Shown: positions 21,456-32,426 of the stretch, in pieces
Numbering within the stretch: the first letter of the stretch is position 1
Layout: each line of letters begins with the position of its first letter
NCBI GenBank assembly: GCA_025331435.1
Contig: JAIWNI010000022.1
Coordinates: 62,001 to 126,000 of the forward strand
Origin: Choanephora cucurbitarum
Lineage: Eukaryota > Mucoromycota > Mucoromycetes > Mucorales > Choanephoraceae
Length of the DNA stretch: 64,000 nt
Direction: 5' to 3'
Made by a program: the position numbers and the translations under genes
The notes under the pieces: model-generated
What the model saw: the letters and a program-made list of their open reading frames with translations, nothing else
The model's database searches: none
What the model was told of the DNA's origin: nothing

Positions 21456-23540
21456 CTAATGTGTTTCTTCTTCTAGTTTAGTTGAACTACCACCAAACGA
21501 TTGCAATTCAACCAGTCTACGGAACACACCATTGGGACGATGAAGTAAATCATCATACGTACCAATTTCAGCAATACGACCTTGATCAATACAAGCCACT
21601 AAATCAGCTGAACGAATGGTCGAGAGACGATGAGCAATGGTAAACACGGTGCGTCCTTGCATTAGATGGTTCAAGGCATCCTGCACCAATATTTCAGACT
21701 CAGAATCCAATGCACTAGTCGCTTCATCCAAAATCAACACCTTGGGATTCTTCAGTAAGGCACGGGCAATGGCAATACGTTGCTTCTGGCCACCACTTAA
21801 ACTGATACCCCGTTCACCTACCAACGTATTGTAACGGTCAGGAAAAGAACGAATGAAAGAAGCACAATTGGCTTTGGTGGCAGCCTCTTCAATCTCTTCC
21901 AGACTGGCCTCTTCACGACCATAGGCAATGTTTTCAGCAATGGTGCCCACAAACAACGTAGGCTCTTGAGAGACCACGCCCACCTGTTCACGCCACCAAT
22001 GAAGGCTGATGTCCTTGATGTCCGTGTCATCGATGGTGATACGACCTTGATTGGGATCATAGAAACGCAACAAAAGTGATCCCAAAGTAGATTTACCTGA
22101 ACCGGATGAACCGACCACGGCAATGACCGTGCCTGGTTCGACTGTCAAAGAAAGATCCTTGAAGATGGCCGATTGAGGACGCGAGGGATAACTAAAGTGA
22201 ACATGATCAAATCCAATCTTGCCCTTGACGCCCTCTAGAATCTTGCCTGACTCAAGCTCGATTGGACTCTGACGGCGCATCAGTTCAAAGATACGATCAG
22301 AAGCACCCACACCCTTCATGATCTCTGAATAGAACGAGGTCATGCCACCCAGGGCAGTACCCACATAAGCCGTATAGAGCATAAACGATGTCAATTCACC
22401 TATCGTAATCACATTCTCCATCACCATCTGTCCACCGTACCAAAGGACAGCCAAGACAGCCAGATTGCCCGAGAGACCGGCACCGCCAAAGAAGGCACCA
22501 CTGGCCATGGCTTCCTTCTTGGCCAGCTCAAACACATGTTGCACGCGTGATCGGTATCGACTTTCCTCTCGTGATTCCTTTGCGAATGCCTGGACAGTTC
22601 GGATATTGCTGATTCTCTCTTCGGCCACTTTGGTGATATCACTGATGGCTGATTGTGTCTGTTTCGAAAGGGATTTGACGTATCGACCATAGACAATGGC
22701 AAATCCTGCAACAGGTGGTACAATCAACATCATGATGCCTGTTAATTTAGGACTGACAAATAACATCATGGCAGATCCCACTGAGGCTGTTGCTAATGCT
22801 CTAAAATAGATGTTATCGTCTCTTGTGTATAACCCAAATTTTTTTTATATTTTACCTAAGACCATCACTGACATTGTTTGTTAAACTTTTACCTACAATG
22901 GCTGTATCAGTAGATAATCTAGAAATCAATTCACCTGTTCGATTCTTATCGAAAAAAGCCATGTCTTGCTTCAGAATGGTCTTGTAGAGATCCATTCTCA
23001 AGTTCTGAATGATACGTTCTCCTGCAATCCGGAATAACAAGACACGACCCGTATTGGCTGCTGCACCAATCACAAACACAGTCGAGAGGGCACCTACAAA
23101 TTCAGGCATAGTTAAGCCCAAATAGCTATCGATGGAAGGATTGGTCACGATGTCAATGATTTTACCCATTGAGAAGGGTACTGACTTAGAAATAGAAGAC
23201 ATAAGTATGCAAGTGATGAGACGTCATTGTCCAGTTAGCTTACCATCGTGATGGCTGAAGAAATGACCAATAGACCGGTAGCGGCTGATAAAGAATGAAC
23301 ATCATGAAGCTATTTTAAAATGATTTCGGTGTAGGGCTTTTTTTTTTTACCTGTTAAACTCTTGGCTTCAGGTTTAGCTAATCGAAATAGTTTTCGAATA
23401 TCACTTGAGTCTGTCTTTTTCTGTTGACGACATAATGGACTGGTTGAAAAAGAGGATTTGAAGGCTGGTCTTAGTAAGAGATTGCCTTGTCTTTTGATGA
23501 TAGGCGATACTCTCAGTTGAGCAGAGAGACACCTTAACAT
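21456..23540 (-). CDS. MDL1: Mitochondrial ABC half-transporter (MDL1/ABCB10-like)
   Basis: ATG at 23538-23540 (MLRCLSAQLRVSPIIKRQGN), an Arg-rich presequence ending FSTSPLCRQ. Four exons, with introns near 23333-23350, 23190-23245 and 22801-22857. Membrane helices lie in VISSAITM, LSTVFVIGAAANTG, SAMMLFVSPKLTGIMMLIV and LAVLAVLWYGG. The nucleotide-binding domain has Walker A VGSSGSGKSTLGSL, Q-loop VSQEPTLFVGTIAENI, signature SLSGGQKQRIAIAR, Walker B VLILDEATSALDSE and the H-loop TIAHRLSTI, all intact. Family role: exporter in the mitochondrial inner membrane (yeast Mdl1 exports peptides; ABCB10 acts in heme/redox biology). It is single-half, so it should work as a dimer. Confidence 0.92.
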
Positions 23541-25382
23541 GATGATAGAAAATACGTTGTAAGAAAAAAAGTAAAAAAAAAGAAGAGAAAATGAAAAAGC
23601 ACCATTTTTTTTTTCGTTTATTTTTTTTCGGGTTTTGGAAATATTGCCCTGTTTGAATAAATAATGACATAAATCTTTTAAATAGGACTCTGATGGTCAT
23701 GAAGATAGAGTATTAGACTACATAAAAGCCTTAATGAGTAGGCAATGGGTGTTTATTGGTATAAACAACAAAGAAACTACAGTCATAAACCTTTTTCTAA
23801 AGAAAAAAGAAAAGAAAAGGTGAAAGAAAGCAAAAGAAAAAGATAGGCTTCATGTTAATTGAAATAAAGAAGTTTCCAGGAGAACGCATATTCTATTTAT
23901 CCGAATGAAGATGACACATGTTCCAATCATATTAAAGGGGGGGGAATTCATTGACATGTGTTTCCCCCTCCTTTTTTTTTAAGCATTGGATCAATGAACA
24001 AGTTGCATCCTACCTTATATGGAACATCCATCACTTCTTTCCATTTTCACTCTCTAAGGAAAGATCGATTTGTTTGTAAGCTAATTGGTCCAACCACAAT
24101 TCAAAGGCCCGATGGTTGCTCGATCGACAAAAGGCATCTTCTTTAGGGGTATCATGTGAAAATGACTGGATTTCCAAATGACATAGAATCCAAAAAGTGA
24201 AATGTGTCAATGATTGTATCATCTATTTGTTGTCAATGTTTTCATTAAAAAAGAAAATTGCATCATTTATTCACCATGACAACTTAAACAACATCCATTT
24301 CTTACTGTTTATAGTTTAGAGTAGGACGGAGGGCATTCCGAAAATAAGAAACAAAAGAGAAAATAGGTAAGATGTGACACACATAGCCACATCGATCATC
24401 GTATTTTTGTTGGAAGCGCGGAATAAAGCTTATTCTAGACTGTCGCCTTTTCTTTCTTGATATCTACTGTTTCAAGCTGCCATTCTGCTTTAGGCAATAA
24501 AGGTGTGTGTAAGAGAAAGAGAGATTAGAAACTCAGTCATTATGATCATTTAGCTACACAAACATACGAATGAACAAGTAGCATGAATTAAACAAAAGAT
24601 CGAAACAAGATAATTCCAATTCCCTTTTCTTTAAGTAGGCTATTCTCTCTGTTTTTAAAAGAGAAGGAAGGGGTTTAAAATAATCATCATTCTATGTAAA
24701 AAAAAGCTTATTTCTTAATATACACTTTTCTTGTCACACCTAATATCATTTCTCTGACTCTCTAAACTAATACTTATTTGATTATGGTTACTATAGTAAC
24801 AGAATAAGCTAACATTCTTCTCTTTAGTTTTCTTTGCAAAAAAGATGTTAATACAGACACTAGCATTACTTTTTTAAAAAAAAAAAGAAAGAAAGAAAAA
24901 AAAAAACCAGCTGATGTTCTATAAGGTAAGAAAACTTGAAGAATAAAATAAAGCTGATTTGTGGAACAGATGAAATAAAGAAAAAGAAAAAAAAAAGATA
25001 AAGTATTCCCAAAGAACTGGTTCTATTGTCCTTCTCATCTTGATAGAATGAGGTTGTCATGACAACAATCTGTACGCGTCTCTTCTACCCTTTCTTACCT
25101 ACTAAAATAATATTTATTTAGAGCTATAAATAAAAGAAAATACACGCGAAAAGAGTAGAGTGATACACCAAAAATAAAAATATCATTGTGAGCATATCCT
25201 TTTTTCTTTTTTTCTCTTTCTTTCTTTCACTTTCTCTTTTTTTTTTTTTTTTTCTTAGTGTTTTATTTAAGTGTATATACTTACATCAGCCCCCTTTTTT
25301 TTTTCTGTAGATATCTTTATACCTTACACACACACACATATACCTCTTTATCATCCTTATTCCCCCCCACCCTTTATCAAAC
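23541..25382. promoter_or_regulatory. Divergent 1.84-kb spacer with X-box palindromes
   Basis: It lies between MDL1 and the coiled-coil gene. It contains GTTACTATAGTAAC at 24787-24800 and GTTGTCATGACAAC at 25053-25066, both perfect 14-bp palindromes of RFX X-box form, plus a weaker TTCACCATGACAAC at 24270-24283. A pyrimidine-rich leader (25198-25256) and a CA run precede the coiled-coil start. No gene is supported inside. Confidence 0.6.
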
Positions 25383-25946
25383 ATGCCCTCCAATACCAAT
25401 CCAACAACAAAATCATCTATGCGAAACATTATCTTTTGTGACAAAAGAATCAAAAAACCCATCAGAAGAAGAAAGCCACACCATCTACAGAACCGAAAAC
25501 CAATTGATAAACCAATCGAAAAGAAGGGAAAGTATGACATGGACGACATTCAATCCGATCTCGATTATGCCTGTGACTCACTAGCCTCCATTCAAGTCGT
25601 CTATGACAGTCTAAAGCATACCTATCTTGGCTGCCAAAACAAGATCGAACAACACAAGGCTAACACACGTCTATGCGATATGGAAAAGGAACTGTTGATT
25701 GCCTATGATGATATCAGTCTTCAGGTGGCTCATCTCAAAAAAGATATAGCCCGTATCGAGAAAGAAATGGATCATATCAAAAACACGGTCCAGACAGATT
25801 CGTGTTCAGAGGCCTCGTCTGTCTTGTCATCGCCTGCTTCTTTAAATACTCAATTCTTATTGGATGACTTCAACCTATTCAACTATGGCAACAAACTAGA
25901 TGAATTTCAACCTGTTTCTTATGAATTTATGTCTTCTGTTATTTGA
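25383..25946 (+). CDS. Coiled-coil protein of unknown function
   Basis: One exon, 187 residues. The N-terminus is basic (CDKRIKKPIRRRKPHH). Residues 57-140 are heptad-like helix with charged residues (DDIQSDLDYACDSLASIQVV, KDIARIEKEMDHIKN). The tail is Ser-rich and then aromatic/acidic (LDDFNLFNYGNKLDEFQPVS), which resembles an activation-type or docking motif. I do not recognise the family. The long leader with two X-box palindromes upstream suggests regulated expression. Confidence 0.7.
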   Translation: MPSNTNPTTKSSMRNIIFCDKRIKKPIRRRKPHHLQNRKPIDKPIEKKGKYDMDDIQSDLDYACDSLASIQVVYDSLKHTYLGCQNKIEQHKANTRLCDMEKELLIAYDDISLQVAHLKKDIARIEKEMDHIKNTVQTDSCSEASSVLSSPASLNTQFLLDDFNLFNYGNKLDEFQPVSYEFMSSVI

Positions 25947-26142
25947 CAACAATCTCTCTTTATACCTATGCCTCTCTTATTTTATGCGCTCCTTTTTTTT
26001 GGATAAAAATAATAATAATAATAAAAAATTTTGTCTGCTTTAAAAAAGTTTTCTTTTTTCTTAATTGTATATAATCCTCTTCTATTTTGTTGTCAATTCA
26101 ACCCACCTACCCTTATATATTTTTTTTTTAGAAAGAATCACT

Positions 26143-26879
26143 ATGAATGCCACTTTAGATAGACACACTCAACAAACACACCAACTTCATTATGGTTGGG
26201 TCTTTTGGTTTATGCATCGATCTCGGGGAGAAAAGATCACAAACTATGAAGGTGCCATGAAGAAGATTGCTACTTTTCATACAGTAAAGTAACTCATATA
26301 CACACACATTATCTTAACTGACGCGCCTATTTCCTGAAGATAGAAGAATTTTGGTCGGTCTATAGTCACCTTCGACGTCCTAGTGAACTACCTAACATTA
26401 GTGATTATCATCTATTTAAAGCAGGTGTTCGACCTGTATGGGAGGTAAGGCATTTGTCAAGTTGAATGGGCATAAGCTGATTCAAGACAGGATGATGTGA
26501 ATATCAATGGTGGCAAATGGATTGTTCGAGTGAAAAAGGGATTAGCAGGCAGATATTGGGAATCATTAGTGTTGGCTATTATTGGAGACCAATTTGATGT
26601 GCAAGATGAGATTTGTGGTGCTGTCCTGTCTATTCGTGGTTCAGAAGATATCATTTCAGTCTGGAATAAGACATCTTCTAATGGCAAGATCACTTTAAAG
26701 ATCAGGTTAGATATCTATTTTGTTGTCAATCTACTGAGTAACTCACTTTTTTTTTTTTGCACAGAGATACCATTAAGAAACATTTGAATTTACCCGCAGA
26801 AACAACAATGGAATACAAGACACATAATGATGCACTTAGAGACAATTCTAGTTTCCGTAATACAGATGTATTTCGATGA
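26143..26879 (+). CDS. eIF4E family cap-binding protein, type 2 (4EHP-like)
   Basis: Four exons from the ATG at 26143. Trp-rich cap-binding landmarks are present: HYGWVFWFMHRSRG, EEFWSVYSHLRRPSELP, SDYHLFKAGVRPVWEDD, NGGKWIVRVKKGLAGRYWE, AIIGDQFDVQDEICGAVLSI and ISVWNKTSS. The Tyr/Phe-type first cap residue (WVFWFMHR where class I has WTLWY) and the KPxWED block agree with the 4EHP class, which binds m7G weakly and tends to repress rather than promote translation. The length of about 200 is normal. Confidence 0.9.
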
Positions 26880-26907
26880 ATAAATAATGATTTCTTTATT
26901 ACTATGA

Positions 26908-28817
26908 TTAAACAATCTGCCATGCTTTCTCAAGTTGAAAGAGTTCATTGGCATATTCAGGACTAGGTAAAGAAGTAGACTGCCAATCTGTTTCCATAAA
27001 ACTACTGACTCGGCCATGTACCTTGCCTTCCATCTTCATCAGTTCAGAGATAAACCCGATATTGGGAGACATGTTGGGTCTTGCCTTGATGACATGACGA
27101 TAGGCTCTTTTCAGCGTCCAGCGTTCTGAAGTCACCAAATAAGCTAGAATGGCAGTGATCGAGCGAGATTTGCCTGCCTTACAATGAACATAAATAGGCT
27201 CATGATGTTTCTTTGCTTCCTCTATCTATGGAGTCAGTGATCCAATCATTTTTTATGTCATCGATTTCTTTTTTTACCTATAAAACAAACAGCTTCCATC
27301 ATGACAAGTTCAATGTTCTTCATCTCCAAGGTATCTCTAGCAGATATTTTATGATACACAATCGATCGAGAAGCCAATCCGTCATCATGACATTCTTCCG
27401 CCATATTCAACACACGCTTAATATGACGCTCATCCAACGCCTTTGCCTGCTCTTCTGTCTCAATCTCGGGTCCCACAAACAAGAAGCCTGGAATGATTTC
27501 AGAAATCACAAAACAGAAATCCTGTTCAGTGCGGGGAGAGGCCGTCATGGTCTCTTCGTCTTCTGTCACACGTATCAGCTGGGTGGCCGGCATGGCCATC
27601 TGGGTATCTTCAGGCTGTCTTCGTTTGGCTCTACGCGCCAGCGCGTTCGCATTGTTCACTCGAGCAGCCTGTGTGTCCAACGTGAAGAGACTGGTCCGTT
27701 TGTTTTTAGATTCACCGAGGGTATAACTGATGGATCGTCTCGGCAGGTTACCCAGTTTCATCTGAGGAGGATCCGGTAAACTAAAGGTGGCACTTGTCGT
27801 TTCCAACAGATGTTCAAATCGCGCCTGAAAGCCCTGAAAGCCACCCTGTAGGTAATAGACCTGGCCCTCATGCGATCGATCCGCCTGAACAAATCGATCA
27901 AGGACATGTAGCAGTGTCCAGGCTTGCGAGGTCTGATCGTCTCGCTGCATCTCTTCGTCATAGACCACCCAACATTTCTTTCGTCGGTGTCTCAGCTCGG
28001 CCTCGGCTGCCTTTTGTTCCAACAGGGTACCTGTCCGAGGCACGTCGGGACTCTTGCGCTGGGCCTGATAGATCGCTCGTCCCTCAGATGTGGTAATGAA
28101 GTTCTCTAGGTTGAAATTCGCAATGGTGCCTCGTTGGTATCGTTTGATCAGGAGCGAAGGTAGGTTGACGTTGAGTGACTGACGAATGCGTCTGCGTTGA
28201 TAATCAATCAGGTTGCGTACGTCAATCAAAATGACTTCGTCCAGTTCGATCAGTCGAGCAAGTGCTTCTGGCTCCAGAGGTGTGGCCTGATGAGGTTGAG
28301 GTTGAGGTGCGTTCAGGTTTTGGTGACTGATGGATCGATGGGGTACCAGGTGCACTGGTTTGGGATCCAGTCTGGCCAACAGCTGTTCGGTTGTGTCGGG
28401 CAAGTGAGCCAGCCGGTTGAGTTTGGCCAGCTGTTCAGGTGAAAAAGACATGTCGGGCATGGCTTTGTTGAGGGCAGGTAAATGGCCAAAGGTGATGGAA
28501 TGGCGATTGTCAGGCAGACGAGGACGAAAACGACGTTGATCGGCTGAATGACGCTTTCGTTGTTTTGAGGTCATGTGGGTAGGGATAGGCAGTGGTTTCT
28601 TTTCGGGCATGGTGAGTGTATCGGGCATGGTGAGTGTATGAATGTTGGGCAATGACATGCTTGTTCTAGGTCGATGGAGTTCATCTGTCTTTTTCTGTTT
28701 CTTTTTGTGAAGGTAGATTGGGATTCTTCTGAATATGCTTAGTTTCTTCTTCTCGGTTGTGCTGGGGGCTAATGAGGTTGATTTTGACTTATTTCTGTAT
28801 CGGTCAAAGAGCATCAT
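26908..28817 (-). CDS. Dual-specificity (MAP kinase) phosphatase with rhodanese domain
   Basis: ATG at 28815-28817. A basic, Pro-rich N-half carries a small repeat (HTLTMPDTLTMPE). A rhodanese-like domain begins LEPEALARLIELDEVILIDV (about residue 180) and ends with GQVYYLQGGFQGFQ; its loop has no obvious catalytic Cys, as in MKP-type CH2 domains. The phosphatase domain begins IIPGFLFVGPEIETEEQ and has general acid D in SARDTLE. After an intron (27223-27277 region) comes the active-site loop YVHCKAGKSRSITAILAYL. The 3' splice site giving EEAKKHHEPIYVHC is the second of two AGs. Role: dephosphorylates Thr and Tyr of MAP kinases by family. Length is about 610 residues. Confidence 0.88.
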
Positions 28818-30573
28818 GATGTGTGTTGAAAGGAATGTATATATGGGTGTAAAGAAAACAGAAAAAAAAAATTATTATTATTGATTAAAATGAAGTTGAT
28901 CACGTTTCTATTTACTGTTTCCATAGCAACTCATTGTCTCCGACTGGATGCTCGTGTCGACAAGTTCATCTACACAATGGCCCATAATGTGTTGACATGA
29001 AAAGCATAAAAGAATACATTCACATGATGAATTCTTCCATTCTGTCGTTTATGTCAATACGCACACTTTTTACTTTCAATCCATCTCCAAAAAATAGATA
29101 TAAAAATAGAGACTGGATTATTTTTGGAAGGAAAGATCATTTCAATTGTGTTCTCTGATTGGTTAGTTTAAATGGCTCATTTAACTCAATTCATGAATGC
29201 GAATTTCTATTTATTGGAAACACATTTCTCTTATTGTCAATTGGATCTATTTCCTTATTGTTCTATTCTGCATGAATAATGTGTTCTATTTTGGTCTATC
29301 ACTTCTTTTTGAAAAAAATGTGCCTGAAAAAGAATAGGCTCTACAAGGTAAAAAAAAAGGTGGGGTAATCCTCTTATCGAGATTATTGGCTTACAATGCA
29401 TATCGGAGAGATAATCTCTACTTGCTTTTTTGTTTGTATCACTTTTGGATCAAAGGTTACTATGGAAACAGGTAAGCATATCCTTCTCGAGATCAACAGT
29501 GAGTGTTCTTTTAATAAGGCAATCATAAGAGAGAGAGAGAAAAGAAAGAAGAGTCAATTTGATCCATTAAAAATCCTAAAAAAAAACCTCTATTTAGAAG
29601 AATAAAAAAGGGGGGAACTTAAGCGAATTCTAAGCGAAATAACTCGGTAAGCTATTTTATTGGCTTAGAAAAAAGAAAGAGATGAAGCAGTCGAGTTGCT
29701 GAGTCAGAACAAGACCTTTTGGTTCTTTCTTAAATCAGTGACTAAATAAGGCAAGTTCCTCTTGTATTTACATTACCATCTCCAATTGACAACTGAATCC
29801 CGCCTTCCCTTTCTTAAAAAAAGAGCTTATTTTGAACTACATAGTCTTTTTTTTTTGACTCAGCCCTACATATTGTGGAACAGATAGTAATACATCATGT
29901 TGTGTGAGAGAAAAATTTATAACATATGTCACACATTCCATCTTGAAGAAAGACACTGTTTTAAGCTGGAAAGAAGTAGAGAATGTGATACATTTAGTCA
30001 GCAAAAATGACCCAGTAACTTTTAAGCTTTTTTTTTTATGGTAGGGAACAATGATAAAATCAAAAAGTAACCAGTGTAACCCTTATTTTTACCATTGAAG
30101 TGATGTCAAGATTTGAAACAAAGTTCCCTTTTTTTTCTCAAAGTAACTATGCTACAAATCAGAAAATAAACCGAAGCTATAATAACCCGGTGTGACAACC
30201 CGTGATAAAGAAAATGATCTGTTGAATAGAGAGTAAGAGGGGGAAGAATGAATGCGTATTTTCTCTTCTTAAAGAAACTCCTTTGAAAGTACTTTATATA
30301 CCATAAATTGACATAAAAGGAAAGTACGTATTATTCTCCATTAGAAAAGATCTTCAAATAGCTGGACCCGTTTATGTTCGTTTCAAACCCCCACCTTTTT
30401 TTAAGTCCTAAGTTATTCTATAAGGTAGTACTTAATCCCCCCAAAATTTAAGATTTCAATATAAATAATTTACAATACGAACTTTTGACGGAAAAAGCAA
30501 CTTTCATAAAGTAATTCCGATATAAATAAACGTTCTTTTTTCTTTATTATTTTCTTTCTCTTTACCTTAACAA
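28818..30573. promoter_or_regulatory. Divergent 1.76-kb spacer with X-box-like sites
   Basis: Between the phosphatase and the C2H2 gene. It has GTTTCCATAGCAAC at 28917-28930, 100 bp from the phosphatase ATG, and GTTACTATGGAAAC at 29456-29469. The rest is AT-rich with poly-A/T runs and a CCCCCCAAAATTT motif near 30437. The small open frames inside do not look coding. Confidence 0.55.
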
Positions 30574-31179
30574 ATGAATCATCAGGACTTAATTGCCTTA
30601 CAACGTCCATACCAATGTGATTTCTGCCTGAAATCATTCTATCGATTAGAACATAAAGTACGCCATGTCAGAACACATACAGGTGAAAAGCCACATGTAT
30701 GTACATTTCATCCATGCGACAAACGATTCGCTCGTTCCGACGAACTCAACCGACATGTGCGCGTCCATACAGCGCCTACCTCTGTTCTCCTGCAACGAAG
30801 GAGAAAGATACGTAAGCTTAAGAATACCAACCGATCATCCGATGAAGAAGAAGCCTATCTTAAACAACAGCAGCATTGCTCTATCTTGAGGTTTATGCAG
30901 TCAACCACCTATAGCCCAATGCCCCATAGAACCAATAAGCGATCGAGTCCGTATAAACAATCGACTAACAAACTGAATCATTGCCCTGTTGCTGGTTGTT
31001 ATAAATCCTTTTGGCGAAAGGGCCAATTGACTAGACATATTGAAAGACAACATGAGCCTCCACCTCCAACCCTTCAAGAACCCACATACCCTCATCGTCT
31101 TTATTTACCCCCACTTGTAGATCAATGGCAACCTATTTTACGTTTACCTTCTATTCAATCTTTACTGTGTCATACCTGA
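30574..31179 (+). CDS. C2H2 zinc-finger transcription factor (Mig1/CreA-like pair plus third finger)
   Basis: One exon, 201 residues. Fingers 1 and 2 are adjacent at residues 15-65: [27 protein letters not shown] linker, [23 protein letters not shown]. The [10 protein letters not shown] and RSDELNRH helices match the Mig1/CreA glucose-repressor type. A third, isolated finger ([24 protein letters not shown]) lies near residue 130. The short length and third finger are unlike true CreA, so orthology is not claimed. Its stop is 38 bp from the convergent Rxt2-like gene. Confidence 0.85.
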   Translation: MNHQDLIALQRPYQCDFCLKSFYRLEHKVRHVRTHTGEKPHVCTFHPCDKRFARSDELNRHVRVHTAPTSVLLQRRRKIRKLKNTNRSSDEEEAYLKQQQHCSILRFMQSTTYSPMPHRTNKRSSPYKQSTNKLNHCPVAGCYKSFWRKGQLTRHIERQHEPPPPTLQEPTYPHRLYLPPLVDQWQPILRLPSIQSLLCHT

Positions 31180-31217
31180 AATATCAATAAAGTGTATGTT
31201 TATTATAGCTTTTTTTT

Positions 31218-32426
31218 TTAATGATGATAGCTTGCTTTGTTTCTCATGTCTTCTTCTCTTGCACTGGCCTTTAATTCTTTCCATAACGTTTCTTTCTGCA
31301 TACTTGCTTTACATAGCTTATTACGTGCACCTTGAAGACGAGCAATGTATTCATTACTGTAGTTGATATTTTCCTATACAAGATATCAATACACTTATAA
31401 TTATTCATCAACATTTGATAGATTACCAATAAAAGTTCTTTGACTCGCTTGACAACATCTCTTGCTTCTACATCGCCTTCTTCTTCTTCTTGTTCTTCAA
31501 CCACCACCACTTGTTCTTGTTCAACATGTTCTTCTTCATTATCTTCTTCATGAGGTTGCTTTTTTTGTTGTTGTTCAGACACAATTCTTTCTTTCTGGAT
31601 ACTATTCTCAACATCAGCATCTAATCGTCTAGGATCTAAAGCGTCTACTGCATCACTACTGATATGAGATGAAAGGGCTGCTTCTTTGGCTGCCTCTTGT
31701 TCCTGTTGATACTTTTGACGTTCTTCTACTGTACGTTCAAATGTCAAGTTAAGGTACCGAGGATCATCTTGGTGCATAATAGAAGAGAGACGACAAAGGA
31801 TTTTGTTAAAGTTCTTTTCGTTCTCAATGAATTCCATGGATGTCTTTGCTAAGGCATCAATCTGTGTAGATAGCAAGATACGTCTGAGGGCTGGTCTACG
31901 TACAATATCTGTAGGTAATTCAATTGGACTGAGGATATCTAAAGAGCGAGACGATGTGAGTCACGGTCATTCATTCGCCTCACTTCAAATTACCTTCAAT
32001 GTTGATTAAGGTATAAGGATCTTCTTCTTCATCAGAAATACCATCTTCTGATCGCTTTCTCTTTCGTTTCACAATGGCTCTCTTCTTTCCAAATTTAGAG
32101 AACTCGATAGCCGTGTTAGTTTTCATCTATTCCAGTCTACTCCAAGTGCTTACTTCTTCTTCTTCTGCCAATGTCTTTGGTGCGCGTAATTTATTACCTC
32201 CTAATTCCTGAGTAGCCCATTTCTTCAGTGTAAACAAAAGTTAAGGATAAGTTTTTTTTAAAAGGTGAATCAGTCTATTTATGTATCTTTTAGAAGAAAA
32301 AAGGATATGTTTATAGCCTCTGTTATGAGGTACAAGTCCAACTTGATCAGAATCACTTTCATCATTATCTGGTTGAATCCATTTATTGGCTGGTGGTAAA
32401 GCGTCTGTAGAAAGTGGTTGAGACAT
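31218..32426 (-). CDS. Rxt2-like subunit of the Rpd3/Sin3 histone deacetylase complex
   Basis: ATG at 32424-32426 (MSQPLSTDALPPANKWIQPD). Exons follow with introns near 32235, 32130-32150, 31937-31990 and 31370-31430. An N-terminal VPHNRGYKHIL is followed by KFGKKRAIVKRKRKRSEDG, then DPYTLINIEDILSPIELP-TDIVRRPALRRI and FIENEKNFNKILCRLSSIMH with DDPRYLNLTFER. This order (NRG motif, ILSPIELPTDI, helical block) resembles the Rxt2 N-terminal domain. A long Glu-rich coiled segment (EEDNEEEHVEQEQVVVVEEQ) precedes a basic C-terminus. Role by family: subunit of the large Rpd3 deacetylase complex. The assignment rests on motif memory and should be tested. Confidence 0.65.

Noticed and set aside
29396..29605. 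69-codon ORF in the phosphatase/C2H2 spacer
   Set aside because: No coding character and it overlaps an X-box-like site.
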